Below are positions 36,874 to 45,827 of a stretch of 48,285 nucleotides of DNA, one piece after another (within the stretch, counting starts at the first letter, position 1; every line of letters starts with the position of its first letter). The stretch spans positions 1-48,285 of the forward strand of contig JBGUUT010000099.1 of assembly GCA_045133795.1 (NCBI GenBank), given 5' to 3'. A program made the position numbers and the translations under genes. The notes beneath the pieces are model-generated. The model was not told the DNA's origin, ran no database searches, and worked only from the letters and a program-made list of their open reading frames with translations. The DNA is from RGIG8597 sp045133795. GTDB taxonomy: Bacteria; Spirochaetota; GWE2-31-10.

Positions 36874-37350
36874 TTACTCATTCGAAATTGTTTTTATTTC
36901 AGAAATTGGGTACATTTCCCCATTTACCATTACACTTACTTCAGCACCATTTCTGGATACAGATTTCACCATACCATTGACCGTTCTCGGTTCAGCCCCG
37001 TCTTCACCGCCTTGAGAAATAATTTCAACATTTTTCCCCAAAAGTCCGTATGTTGTCTGAAAGTTAAACTTATCAACAATCGACTCCATACTTTTGTTCA
37101 TATTCATCATCTGTTCCATTGAACTAAACTGTGCCATCTGAGCAATAAACTCTCTGTCCTGCATTGGATTAGTCGGATCCTGATGTTGCAATTCCGTAAC
37201 AAGAAGTTTAAGGAAATCATCCTTATCCAATTGTTGCTTCATTGCCTGACCACTTTTAGTTATGGTCTTGTTTAATGTTTCAACCTGCATTTTGGTTCTC
37301 ATCATTTCACGAGAATCCTGCTGTAAACTAAAACCTGTGATTCCGTCCAT
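36874..37350 (-). CDS. flgD: Flagellar hook cap protein FlgD
   Basis: 158 residues from ATG 37350, with the family core LDKDDFLKLLVTELQHQDPTNPMQDREFIAQMAQFSSMEQM and a short C-terminal beta part (VNGMVKSVSRNGAEVSVMVNGEMYPISEI). Directs hook polymerisation. A GGGAGGGG site lies just before this ATG; the earlier in-frame ATG at 37362 would overlap it. Confidence 0.93.
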   Translation of the reverse strand: MDGITGFSLQQDSREMMRTKMQVETLNKTITKSGQAMKQQLDKDDFLKLLVTELQHQDPTNPMQDREFIAQMAQFSSMEQMMNMNKSMESIVDKFNFQTTYGLLGKNVEIISQGGEDGAEPRTVNGMVKSVSRNGAEVSVMVNGEMYPISEIKTISNE

Positions 37351-37366
37351 TTCCCCTCCCATTTTT

Positions 37367-38839
37367 TTAAATCACCAAGTGAATGCCGTTTCCGGAATAG
37401 ATATTCTTTTCTATAGCTACGGCACCTTCGTCAAAAGCTTTTACGGCTTGATGTAAACCTACGGATGCCATTTTTTCCTGTGCTTGAGCCTCATTACTTC
37501 CGGAATTATTCGAATTACCGGAAAAATCAAAATTGCCCATTTCAAAATTTTGTCTGCCGGCTATTTGGATTTCTAATTTGTCCAATTCAACATTTGCACG
37601 TTGAAATACGGCTCTTAAATCTTCCACACTGGCACGAAACAAATCGGCAGCTTCCTGATTTTGCAAAATAATTTTTCCGTTTACTTTACCGTCTTTGCTT
37701 ACAAACTTAAAATCAACACGCCCGATTTCTTCCGGACGAATAAAAGTACTGAAACTAACCTTATCACTGGTCAAAAGCACTTTTGTTTGTTTTGTTATTT
37801 GTTCATATAAAGCAGGTTTTTGTTCCTGAAAGCTTTTTGCAATTTCTTCTGTACCGGCCTGTTTATTATTTATCGGCATTGAAAAATTTTCTTTAATTTC
37901 ATTTTTCATTTCCAAAACATCTTTTGTCTGAATTGAAGAAGAACTTTTAATTCTTTCCTTTCCCATCGCAGACGATGTTTTTTCAAATCGAGATTTTTTC
38001 ATTTTCTCGCTATTTACTGCTAATACTTCTGTTTCTTTATCTGACTTAGGATTTGAAGCTTCAGTTTTTACAAATTGCTCTTTTCCGGAAAATAAAAGTT
38101 CTTTTAAACCTATAGAAAGTTGATTTTCATTATTGCGAGTTTCGGATTTTCCCACAATTCTCAATTGTTTTAATTCCTCAGAACCTTTTAAAATCAATTT
38201 TCCGTCTTTAATCGCTACAGATGAAACATTTTTAACAAAAGTCTCTGATGTAACTTTTTTATCTGATTTATTTTCTTTCATCTGAAAATGAGACAGTAAT
38301 AATGCTCCCACTTCTCGACTTATATCTTCAATATTGTTTTTACCATTAGATTTTTTTGCAATCAGACTTTTAACTTTCATTGAAAAATCTTTTGGTAATC
38401 GTTCTAGATTTATTTCCAACTGAGTATTTGATTTTTTTTCTTGCTGCTTTTCTGATAACAATGCAAGTAACTGTGCTTTATCAAAAGTTTTTTCATTTTT
38501 ATCAGCAACTTTGATATTTGCCCCCACTTCAGTTGACTTCAATTTTTTTTCACTGTTATTATCTTTATTATTAATAACAACATCTTGAGTCGTCTCTAAA
38601 TCATTCTTTTTTTCAACTTCTCTAACCTGCATAACATCCGAATATTCATTCATTTCAATTTCTTCATTGGTATCAGCCATTGAAATGTCCGATTTCTCAG
38701 TTTTTTCTTCAATTTCTGTAGCATTAAATACTTCTTCAAATGAAACTAAAAATTGTTCATCGGTATTTCGCTCTAACATTGCATTATCTGCTATTGAAGT
38801 TTTTGTACTCTGTAATCCATTTTGTAATACTTGAAGCAT
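37367..38839 (-). CDS. fliK: Hook-length control protein, FliK-like
   Basis: 490 residues from ATG 38839 (TAGGAG upstream). A long low-complexity charged N-terminal region (about 1-360, rich in Lys/Glu/Ser) serves as the ruler; the C-terminal Flg_hook domain (about 370-440) contains RPEEIGRVDFKF and a conserved RASVEDLRAVFQRANV segment. First gene of the fla operon; with FlhB it stops hook growth. The N-terminal part is poorly conserved in general, so identity rests on the C-terminus and place. Confidence 0.88.
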   Translation of the reverse strand: MLQVLQNGLQSTKTSIADNAMLERNTDEQFLVSFEEVFNATEIEEKTEKSDISMADTNEEIEMNEYSDVMQVREVEKKNDLETTQDVVINNKDNNSEKKLKSTEVGANIKVADKNEKTFDKAQLLALLSEKQQEKKSNTQLEINLERLPKDFSMKVKSLIAKKSNGKNNIEDISREVGALLLSHFQMKENKSDKKVTSETFVKNVSSVAIKDGKLILKGSEELKQLRIVGKSETRNNENQLSIGLKELLFSGKEQFVKTEASNPKSDKETEVLAVNSEKMKKSRFEKTSSAMGKERIKSSSSIQTKDVLEMKNEIKENFSMPINNKQAGTEEIAKSFQEQKPALYEQITKQTKVLLTSDKVSFSTFIRPEEIGRVDFKFVSKDGKVNGKIILQNQEAADLFRASVEDLRAVFQRANVELDKLEIQIAGRQNFEMGNFDFSGNSNNSGSNEAQAQEKMASVGLHQAVKAFDEGAVAIEKNIYSGNGIHLVI

Positions 38840-38858
38840 ACTCACTCCTATCAAAATT

Positions 38859-38885
38859 AATCTCGGAGTTTTTTAAAAGCTCTTA
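38859..38885 (-). promoter_or_regulatory. Possible sigma-28-like promoter of the fla operon
   Basis: On the minus strand TAAG is followed after about 14-15 bases by CCGAGATT, a partial match to TAAA-N15-GCCGATAA. The implied leader would be very short. No better sigma-70 promoter stands out in 38860-39000. The same stretch contains the palindrome CTCTTAAGAG. Confidence 0.2.
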
Positions 38886-39005
38886 AGAGTTTTTTTATAT
38901 TTTAAGTAAACATAGTTCTTCTCTTTCCCAATCCACTGTTTTTTCCTATTTTCAAGGCACTTGCACACAAAAGAAATTATTTTTTCATTTTTTTTCACTT
39001 TTTTG

Positions 39006-39034
39006 TTGACACAAAAGAAGCTTCATGGTATAAG
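39006..39034 (+). promoter_or_regulatory. Promoter of the tRNA cluster
   Basis: TTGACA, 17-base spacer, TATAAG, with the first tRNA starting 12 bases after the -10. A near-consensus housekeeping promoter. Confidence 0.85.
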
Positions 39035-39046
39035 CGTCAATGTCTA

Positions 39047-39122
39047 CGGGATGTGGCCTAGTCCGGTTCATGGCGTCTGGCTTGGGACCAGAAGATCGGG
39101 GGTTCGAATCCCTCCATCCCGA
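39047..39122 (+). tRNA. tRNA-Pro (TGG)
   Basis: Acceptor CGGGATG pairs with CATCCCG. Anticodon stem TCTGG/CCAGA encloses CTTGGGA, giving anticodon TGG. T-arm GGGGGTTCGAATCCCTC is present. Discriminator A; CCA is not encoded. First of six tRNAs. Confidence 0.95.
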
Positions 39123-39130
39123 ACATTTTT

Positions 39131-39204
39131 GCGCCAGTAGCTCAGTTGGATAGAGCAACAGCCTTCTAAGCTGTGGGTCAGGAGTTCGATTCTTCTCTGG
39201 CGCA
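39131..39204 (+). tRNA. tRNA-Arg (TCT)
   Basis: Acceptor GCGCCAG pairs with CTGGCGC. Anticodon loop CTTCTAA within ACAGC/GCTGT gives TCT. Discriminator A, CCA not encoded. Eight bases after tRNA-Pro. Confidence 0.95.
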
Positions 39205-39213
39205 TGATAACAT

Positions 39214-39287
39214 GGTGGACGTAGTTCAGTTGGTAGAGCGCCAGATTGTGGTTCTGGTTGTCGTGGGTTCGAATCCCATCGTTCACC
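39214..39287 (+). tRNA. tRNA-His (GTG)
   Basis: Acceptor GTGGACG pairs with CGTTCAC (one G-T). The extra 5' G (39214) faces discriminator C, as required for tRNA-His. Anticodon loop TTGTGGT within CCAGA/TCTGG gives GTG. Confidence 0.93.
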
Positions 39288-39312
39288 CATTGATTAAAGA
39301 CCGCAAGAAAAT

Positions 39313-39386
39313 GCGTTCGTAGCTCAGTTGGATAGAGTGGCGGACTTCGAATCCGTTGGTCGGGGGTTCGAATCCCTCCGGACGCG
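39313..39386 (+). tRNA. tRNA-Arg (TCG)
   Basis: Acceptor GCGTTCG pairs with CGGACGC (one G-T). Anticodon loop CTTCGAA within GCGGA/TCCGT gives TCG. Discriminator G. CCA not encoded. Confidence 0.93.
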
Positions 39387-39398
39387 AAATATAAATAA

Positions 39399-39471
39399 GG
39401 ACCGTTAGCTCAGCTGGTAGAGCAGCAGACTCTTAATCTGCGGGTCAAAGGTTCGATCCCTTTACGGTTCA
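39399..39471 (+). tRNA. tRNA-Lys (CTT)
   Basis: Acceptor GGACCGT pairs with ACGGTTC (one G-T). Anticodon loop CTCTTAA within GCAGA/TCTGC gives CTT. Discriminator A. Confidence 0.94.
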
Positions 39472-39514
39472 GTTTCGAATTATTCTCTTCTAAAAAACAT
39501 TAATAAACAAATTA

Positions 39515-39595
39515 GCGAGCGTGGTGAAATTGGTAGACACGCTAGACTTAGGATCTAGTGCCTTCGGTGTGGGAGTTCGAGTCTCCCCGCTCGCA
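39515..39595 (+). tRNA. tRNA-Leu (TAG)
   Basis: Acceptor GCGAGCG pairs with CGCTCGC. Anticodon loop CTTAGGA within CTAGA/TCTAG gives TAG. A long variable arm (TGCCTTCGGTGT) marks it as class II. Last tRNA of the cluster; no clear terminator hairpin follows. Confidence 0.95.
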
Positions 39596-39777
39596 TTTCA
39601 TATATTTAACTTTTTTGAATATTTTCCTTATCTAACGTATTAAAAATAATAACAGATTATCAATTAGCTTTTTTCTTTTTTCATATCGATTCAATTAATT
39701 TTTTTAACACTTTTTTCAACAAAAAGACATTTTTTATGTTATACACGGATTTTAGAGTTTAAAAAGGAGTGTTAATT

Positions 39778-41850
39778 ATGGAAAAACAAAAAACTCTATA
39801 CTCCGGCATTCTATTACCTATTTTAATATCTGCAACTGTCGGCATTTTATTTTTAGCTTTAATTTTAAGAATTGAAATCCCAAAAACCTTAATAAAAGAC
39901 GATTTTAAAGTTTTAGAAAAAAAGACTCAAATCCTAACTGATAACGTAAAATCAGAAAAAGAAAACTTCAGAGAATTAGTAAGTTATTTACAAAAAGATG
40001 CCGGAGTAATTCCGAATGAACTTTTAGACTTTTGGATGTCTGAATCTATAAGAACTTTCAGCCTTACCAGAATAGCAATTTTAGATATGGATGAAAAAAT
40101 CCTTTTTACTCCAAATAAAAATACCGGTTTTTCATCTAACATTGAAAAGAAAATTATTCAAAGAGCATCACAAACACCAACAATAGCTCTTTGTGCAAAT
40201 AACAATCAATTAGTCTTGATTGGTTCCGGTATCGTTACAATTAATGAAAATGATAAAGCAATTCTTGTTGTAGAACGAGAACTTTTTAATGATAAATATT
40301 TAACAAATATCTCAAATACAATGGATTGTGCTCTAAACATCTTAATAGATGATATATATTCCAAATCTACAATGAAATTAGTCTCCGTTATAGGAACAAG
40401 TTTAAAAAATAATAAAGCTTATAATGACATTGCCAATTCTGTTTACATTAACAATAAAATGTTTGAAAGACGAGTTGCTATACAAAATGTAGAATATATG
40501 GCTTTATATTTCAAATTACCAACAGACAACCCGGACGATAGAATTTTACTGTTCTTAGGAAATCCAATACAAAACATTGATAAAATGGCATTAAGAATAA
40601 TCGGAACCGGAATGCCTGTTAATATTTTTATGTTAATTTTAATTGCAATTTGCTCAATATGGGGAATTTCACATAATGTTATGCACAGATTAAAAAACGC
40701 AAAAGATGCTTTCAGCAAATTTAATAACAACACAAGCAATGAAATTGACTTAACATACAGAATTCCTATCGCAAGACACGATGAACTTGGCTTTATCTTT
40801 GAAGAAACAAACAAATTTGTTAACTCTCAAAATATATTATTATTAGAGATTGATAAAGCCGAAATAGCATTAAAAGAAGTCGGAGAAACTTTAGCTGCAA
40901 ATTCTGTACAATCAGCAAATGCCGTAGCTCAAATAGCTTCTGAAATTCATGATGCAAAAAACTCTATGGCAGAACAAGCCGAAGCTCTCACAAAAATCAA
41001 TAAAATATTAAAGATTAACAGTGAAGGTGTAACTAATCTGGACCAATTAATTGAAAATCAATCAAGCGGAATTGTAGAATCATCAGCTTCAATAGAAGAA
41101 ATGATAGGTAATATTAATTCTGTATCCAATTCCATCAATAAAATGGCAGAAGAATATCGTCAATTAATAAACATTACCACCGAAGGTAAGAAAAACCAAG
41201 ATGAAGTGACATTGCAAGTTAATAACATGGCTCAACAATCATTACACCTTGCAGAAGCAAACAATGTTATTTCACAAATCGCCAATCAAACTAATTTACT
41301 GGCAATGAATGCTGCAATTGAAGCTTCTCACGCCGGAGAAGCCGGAAAAGGCTTCTCTGTTGTTGCCGATGAAATACGCAAGCTTGCCGAAAACTCAGCA
41401 ATGCAATCAAAAGCAATCAAAGCAGAACTGGAAGATATTACAAAAATAATCCAAAATGTCGTAAAAACTTCTACCCTTTCAGCTCAAGGCGTAGAACAAA
41501 TTTCTGAAAAGGTTTCAAGCACAGAACGACTTGTTCATGAAATAAACAATGCAATGGAAGAACAAAAAGACGCCTCTCAACAAATTCTCATTGCATTACG
41601 AGATATGAATGATGCAACAAGTCAAGTTCAAACTACATCTAAACAAATGGCAGTTAATTTCAAAATGATGGAAGACGCTTCCAACAATTTAGATTCAGCT
41701 GCGACAATAGTTAAATCAAGAATGGATGAAATGACTGTAGGTGCAGGCGAAATTGAAGCTTCATCTCAAAATGTTTCTAATATGGCTTCAAAAATAAGAG
41801 AAAACATCAATATACTGGAAAACTTATTAAATAAATTTAAATTAAATTAG
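39778..41850 (+). CDS. Methyl-accepting chemotaxis protein
   Basis: 690 residues from ATG 39778 (AAGGAG upstream; the longer GTG reading at 39769 is less likely). A transmembrane helix near 10-32, an extracytoplasmic ligand domain of about 240 residues (Cache-like size, family unclear), a second helix near 275-297 (IFMLILIAICSIWGI), a HAMP-like linker, and the signalling domain with hairpin ISQIANQTNLLAMNAAIEAS and GFSVVADEIRKLAE. No CheR-binding pentapeptide at the end. Signals to CheA/CheW encoded at 14005-17813. The ligand is unknown. Confidence 0.93.
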   Translation: MEKQKTLYSGILLPILISATVGILFLALILRIEIPKTLIKDDFKVLEKKTQILTDNVKSEKENFRELVSYLQKDAGVIPNELLDFWMSESIRTFSLTRIAILDMDEKILFTPNKNTGFSSNIEKKIIQRASQTPTIALCANNNQLVLIGSGIVTINENDKAILVVERELFNDKYLTNISNTMDCALNILIDDIYSKSTMKLVSVIGTSLKNNKAYNDIANSVYINNKMFERRVAIQNVEYMALYFKLPTDNPDDRILLFLGNPIQNIDKMALRIIGTGMPVNIFMLILIAICSIWGISHNVMHRLKNAKDAFSKFNNNTSNEIDLTYRIPIARHDELGFIFEETNKFVNSQNILLLEIDKAEIALKEVGETLAANSVQSANAVAQIASEIHDAKNSMAEQAEALTKINKILKINSEGVTNLDQLIENQSSGIVESSASIEEMIGNINSVSNSINKMAEEYRQLINITTEGKKNQDEVTLQVNNMAQQSLHLAEANNVISQIANQTNLLAMNAAIEASHAGEAGKGFSVVADEIRKLAENSAMQSKAIKAELEDITKIIQNVVKTSTLSAQGVEQISEKVSSTERLVHEINNAMEEQKDASQQILIALRDMNDATSQVQTTSKQMAVNFKMMEDASNNLDSAATIVKSRMDEMTVGAGEIEASSQNVSNMASKIRENINILENLLNKFKLN

Positions 41851-41873
41851 TTTTCTATTATTACAATTAATAT

Positions 41874-41915
41874 AGGTCGGTATCTTACTCCTCAGAGTAA
41901 TACCGACCTTTTTTT
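41874..41915 (+). terminator. Strong terminator after the MCP gene
   Basis: AGGTCGGTA ... TACCGACCT with an inner TTACTC/GAGTAA helix, then seven T on the plus strand. Confidence 0.93.
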
Positions 41916-42071
41916 ATTATTGCAAGATTTATTGGACAATAAAAATATCTATAATTCCTTAACAAAGTAGAAATAAAATAACTGCCTTACTATAATCCAA
42001 AAACAAAAAGCCCGACTCTTTGCAAAATATTCATTTTCAAATAACAATAAAATCATTAAAACTGCCGAAGC
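41916..42071. other. Intergenic stretch without recognisable features
   Basis: Within the 335-base gap between the MCP and the adhE-unit kinase only the two converging terminators (41874-41915 and 42072-42120) are recognisable. The AT-rich remainder shows no open frame, tRNA or repeat that I can support. Confidence 0.6.
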
Positions 42072-42120
42072 AAAAAAAGTGCACCTCCAAAAATTGTTTT
42101 CAACTTTTTAAGGTGCACTT
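42072..42120 (-). terminator. Terminator of the adhE-kinase unit
   Basis: Perfect 10-bp arms AAGTGCACCT / AGGTGCACTT around a 24-base loop; on the minus strand T residues follow the stem. About 65 bases past the kinase stop. Confidence 0.8.
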
Positions 42121-42185
42121 CAACAAGTAATTTTTCCATCATCGGAAAAGATTACCGCAAACAATATACTTAGAAATCAAGTATT

Positions 42186-42941
42186 TTATTCGTATTCTAC
42201 AACGTCAATCCATTTTGTCAGAAGTTCTTTTTCTTCCGGTTTATTTTTAACAGATTGAGACGCTGCTACAATCGGAATCCATTTTTGAACAAGTTGTTTA
42301 GCGACATCATTTTTCTTGCAGAACAAGTCTAAATATTTTTTAGCTAATTCTTCTTTTCCGTCAAGAGAGAACATCAAGAAAGTTCTTGCAACATCTTCAA
42401 GTGGATTTCCTTGTGTTGCGTGAGACCAGTCTATAATATATTCTTTTCCATCTTCTGCAATAATTACGTTACTTGGATTAAAATCTCCGTGACAAACTTT
42501 GTCATAACGAGTAAAAGATTCCAATCTCATTTGCAAATCATAACGAGTCGTAGCATCTAAATCAGCTTCAGCAAGTTTACGTTTCATTTTATCACGAATA
42601 CGATTTAACAGAGGAGCCTCTTGTTTGTGAATCAAAGTCTGCAAGTTAACAAATTGTTCCAAATATTCGTCTTCTTTTTCCGGATTTTCAGCCATTAATT
42701 GAGCTAGGTTTTTCCCTTTAATGTATTCCAAAACAATAGCCCATTTTCCGTCGATTTTACAAACTTCGATAATCTTAGGGATATTTAAGTTTGTTTCTTC
42801 AACTCTGGCTTGATTTAAAGCTTCATTTAAAACACTTGCTTTTGAATAATTTTCATCAAACAATTTTACACAGTAATTTCCGCTTCTATAAATTACTTTA
42901 CCCGGTCTTTCTGCTAAAACTTCTTCATTCTTAAAATCCAT
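42186..42941 (-). CDS. Aminoglycoside-phosphotransferase-like kinase linked to adhE
   Basis: 251 residues with the APH/choline-kinase fold: an N-lobe lysine (YCVKLF, Lys26), VLEYIKGKNLAQL hinge, the Brenner motif His151-Gly-Asp153...Asn158 (CHGDFNPSNV), and the metal-binding Asp171 (YIIDWSHA). All catalytic residues are present. It begins 11 bases after the adhE stop and shares its terminator, so it is cotranscribed. The substrate is unknown: small molecule or protein are both possible. There is no sign of a resistance-gene context. Confidence 0.8.
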   Translation of the reverse strand: MDFKNEEVLAERPGKVIYRSGNYCVKLFDENYSKASVLNEALNQARVEETNLNIPKIIEVCKIDGKWAIVLEYIKGKNLAQLMAENPEKEDEYLEQFVNLQTLIHKQEAPLLNRIRDKMKRKLAEADLDATTRYDLQMRLESFTRYDKVCHGDFNPSNVIIAEDGKEYIIDWSHATQGNPLEDVARTFLMFSLDGKEELAKKYLDLFCKKNDVAKQLVQKWIPIVAASQSVKNKPEEKELLTKWIDVVEYE

Positions 42942-42952
42942 TTGCTTCCTCC

Positions 42953-45550
42953 TTATTTACCATAGTATGCTTTCAAATAAATTTCTTTGATTTCAGACAT
43001 CAATGGATAACGTGGGTTCGCACCAGTACACTGGTCATCAAAAGCTTTTTCTACCATATCATCCAATGTATCTAAGAAATATTTTTCATCTACATCATAA
43101 TCTTTGATAGTCTTTTTGATACCAACTTTAACTTTCAACTCTTCAATAGCTGCAAGTAAGTTTTCAAACTTTTCATTGTCATTTTTACCCTGAATACCAA
43201 GGAAGTTAGCACATTCTACATAACGTTCAAGTGTATGAGGATAAGCATATTGAGAGAAAGTTCCCATTTTTGTAGGAGCTTCTACAGAGTTAAAACGCAT
43301 AACTTCTGTAATCAACAATGCATTTGCAACACCGTGAGGTAAATGGTGGAATGCACCGAGTTTGTGTGCCATAGAGTGACAAATTCCCAAGAACGCATTT
43401 GCAAACGCCATACCTGCCATAGTTGAAGCATTAGCCATTTTTTCTCTTGCGATAGGGTCTTCTGCACCTTTTTCATAAGCAGCCGGTAAATATTCGAAAA
43501 TATTTTTCATTGCTTTTAATGCAAGACCGTCAGTATATTCAGTTGCCAAGATTGACGCATAAGCTTCCAATGCATGAGTCAATGCATCGATACCGGAAGC
43601 AGAAGTTAATCCCTTAGGCTGATTCATCATCAAATCTGCATCAACAATCGCCATATTAGGCAACAATTCGTAATCTGCAAGCGGATATTTTTGACCGCTT
43701 TCTTCATCTGTAATAACGGCAAACGGTGTAACTTCAGAACCTGTACCAGAAGATGTCGGTACAGCAACAAAGTAAGCTTTTTCACCCATTTTAGGGAATG
43801 TATAAACACGTTTACGTATATCCATAAAACGCATTGCCATATCAAAGAAATCAGCTTCCGGATGTTCATACAATACCCACATAATTTTAGCGGCATCCAT
43901 TGCAGAACCACCACCTACAGCGATGATTACATCCGGTTCAAACAACTTCATTGCAGCAGCACCTTCTTTAGCAGAAGCTAAAGTTGGGTCCGGTTTTACA
44001 TCATAGAAACATGTATACTGAATTCCCATTTCATCAAGTTTATCTTGAACAGGTTTCAAATAACCGTTTTTGTACAAGAATGTATCTGTTACGATAAACG
44101 CTTTTTTCTTACCCATAACGTCTTTAAGTTCTGATAAAGCAACAGGCAAACAACCTTTCTTGAAGTAAACTTTTTCAGGTGCTCTGAACCACAACATGTT
44201 TTCTCTCCTTTCTGCAACAGTTTTGATATTTAATAAATGTTTTACACCAACGTTTTCTGAAACAGAGTTTCCACCCCATGAACCACAACCTAAAGTCAAT
44301 GACGGAGCAAGTTTGAAGTTATACAAATCTCCGATACCACCGTGAGATGACGGAGTATTAATTAATACACGACAAGTTTTCATTGCAGCTTGGAATTTTG
44401 CAATTTTTTCAGCACCGGTTCCTACGTTTATATATAAAGAAGATGTATGACCGTAACCACCGTCAGCTACAAGAACTTCAGCTTTTGCCAAGGCATCGTC
44501 AAAATCCTCAGCCTTGTACATAGCAAGTACAGGAGACAATTTTTCATGAGCAAATTCTTCTTCAAGAGAAACAGACTCAACTTCACCGATTAAGATTTTT
44601 GTTGATTCCGGAACATCAAAACCTGCAAGTTTTGCAATTGTAACAGGTTTCTGACCTACAATTTTAGCATTTAACGCACCGTTAATTAAAATTGTTTTTC
44701 TAAGCTTTTCAGTTTCTTCCGGAGTACATAAATAACAACCTCTGACTTTAAACTCTTTTTTAACTTCATCATAAATATCTTTATTTACGATAACTGCTTG
44801 TTCTGAGGCACAAATCATACCGTTGTCAAAAGTTTTAGAATGAATTAAAGAACTTACCGCAACTTTAATATCACAAGATTCATCCATAATAACCGGAGTA
44901 TTTCCTGCACCTACTCCTAAAGCCGGTTTTCCGGAAGAATATGCAGCTTTTACCATTCCCGGACCGCCTGTAGCCAAAATAATATCAGCTTCTTTCATTA
45001 TAGTGTTTGTCAATTCCAAAGACGGAACATCAATCCAACCGATAATTCCTTCCGGAGCTCCGGCTTTTACAGCAGCCTCAAGAACAACTTTTGCAGCGGC
45101 AATAGTCGCATTTTTTGCTCTAGGGTGCGGTGATATGATAATACCGTTTCTTGTTTTCAAAGCAATCATTGTTTTAAAAATTGCTGTAGATGTAGGATTT
45201 GTTGTAGGGATTACAGCAGCAACAACACCGATTGGTTCTGCTATTTTCTTAATTCCGAACGCTTTATCTTCTTCTATTACACCACATGTTTTTGTATCTT
45301 TAAATGCATTATAAATATATTCTGAAGCATAGTGATTTTTAATAACTTTATCTTCTACAATCCCCATGCCGGTTTCTTCTACTGCCATTTTAGCAAGCGG
45401 AATTCTTTCTTTATTTGCAGCCAATGCCGCAGCTTTAAAAATCGCATCAACCTTTTCCTGTGAAAAAGTTGCGAATTCCTCCTGTGCTTTACGCACTCTT
45501 GCGATTAATTGTACCAATTCTTCAACATTAGTTACTTGCGGTTGATCCAT
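42953..45550 (-). CDS. adhE: Bifunctional acetaldehyde-CoA/alcohol dehydrogenase
   Basis: 865 residues. The N-terminal aldehyde dehydrogenase domain (about 1-440) reduces acetyl-CoA to acetaldehyde, with catalytic Cys247 in NGMICASE. The C-terminal iron-dependent alcohol dehydrogenase (about 455-865) forms ethanol; GGGSAMDAAK binds NADH and iron ligands appear in DALTHALEAY and HSMAHKLGAFHHLPHG. Length is standard; enzymes of this type form spirosomes. AGGAGG precedes the ATG. It points to mixed-acid/ethanol fermentation. A near-consensus promoter and a possible Rex site lie upstream. Confidence 0.96.
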   Translation of the reverse strand: MDQPQVTNVEELVQLIARVRKAQEEFATFSQEKVDAIFKAAALAANKERIPLAKMAVEETGMGIVEDKVIKNHYASEYIYNAFKDTKTCGVIEEDKAFGIKKIAEPIGVVAAVIPTTNPTSTAIFKTMIALKTRNGIIISPHPRAKNATIAAAKVVLEAAVKAGAPEGIIGWIDVPSLELTNTIMKEADIILATGGPGMVKAAYSSGKPALGVGAGNTPVIMDESCDIKVAVSSLIHSKTFDNGMICASEQAVIVNKDIYDEVKKEFKVRGCYLCTPEETEKLRKTILINGALNAKIVGQKPVTIAKLAGFDVPESTKILIGEVESVSLEEEFAHEKLSPVLAMYKAEDFDDALAKAEVLVADGGYGHTSSLYINVGTGAEKIAKFQAAMKTCRVLINTPSSHGGIGDLYNFKLAPSLTLGCGSWGGNSVSENVGVKHLLNIKTVAERRENMLWFRAPEKVYFKKGCLPVALSELKDVMGKKKAFIVTDTFLYKNGYLKPVQDKLDEMGIQYTCFYDVKPDPTLASAKEGAAAMKLFEPDVIIAVGGGSAMDAAKIMWVLYEHPEADFFDMAMRFMDIRKRVYTFPKMGEKAYFVAVPTSSGTGSEVTPFAVITDEESGQKYPLADYELLPNMAIVDADLMMNQPKGLTSASGIDALTHALEAYASILATEYTDGLALKAMKNIFEYLPAAYEKGAEDPIAREKMANASTMAGMAFANAFLGICHSMAHKLGAFHHLPHGVANALLITEVMRFNSVEAPTKMGTFSQYAYPHTLERYVECANFLGIQGKNDNEKFENLLAAIEELKVKVGIKKTIKDYDVDEKYFLDTLDDMVEKAFDDQCTGANPRYPLMSEIKEIYLKAYYGK

Positions 45551-45587
45551 ACATTCCTCCTGAATATTTTATTCCTTTATAAAATAC

Positions 45588-45603
45588 CGACAGTTTTATG
45601 TCG
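45588..45603. other. Hairpin in the adhE leader
   Basis: CGACA-GTTTTA-TGTCG, a perfect 5-bp stem in the transcribed leader, nested beside a wider TACCG...CGGTA pair at 45585-45611. Could affect translation or mRNA stability. Confidence 0.45.
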
Positions 45604-45614
45604 CTTACGGTACA

Positions 45615-45643
45615 AATATACATAACAAAAAATATATTGTCAA
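45615..45643 (-). promoter_or_regulatory. adhE promoter
   Basis: On the minus strand TTGACA, 17-base spacer, TATATT. The start point would lie about 58 bases before the adhE ATG. Confidence 0.75.
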
Positions 45644-45649
45644 GTTTTA

Positions 45650-45667
45650 TTGTGAAAAAAATAACAA
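45650..45667. promoter_or_regulatory. Possible Rex operator upstream of adhE
   Basis: TTGTGAA-AAAA-ATAACAA agrees with the Rex palindrome TTGTKAA-N4-TTMACAA except at one base. It lies seven bases upstream of the adhE -35 element. adhE is a classic target of the NADH sensor Rex; no rex gene is in this window. Confidence 0.4.
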
Positions 45668-45789
45668 AAAACATATATGTTAAGCACAACATCGTATAAT
45701 TATTCAAAAATTTTAAAGCAACAAACAATCGTTATATTTTTTTAATATTTATTTTTCTTCATATTTTTAGTAGTATATTTTATTTTTCA

Positions 45790-45795
45790 TATAAT
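45790..45795 (+). promoter_or_regulatory. -10 element of the Bax-inhibitor-like gene
   Basis: A perfect TATAAT about 33 bases before the ATG. The -35 region (TTAGTA) is poor. Confidence 0.4.
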
Positions 45796-45827
45796 AAAAA
45801 AACACATTCTAAAAAAAGGAGTCTAAT

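Noticed and set aside
38985..39290. Minus-strand open frames across the tRNA genes (GERWDSNPRQ, GIRTPDLL types)
   Set aside because: These are the well-known false proteins produced by translating tRNA clusters in reverse.
42186..42941. Antibiotic resistance gene
   Set aside because: The APH-like fold is shared by many metabolic kinases. Nothing in the sequence or adhE context points to resistance.
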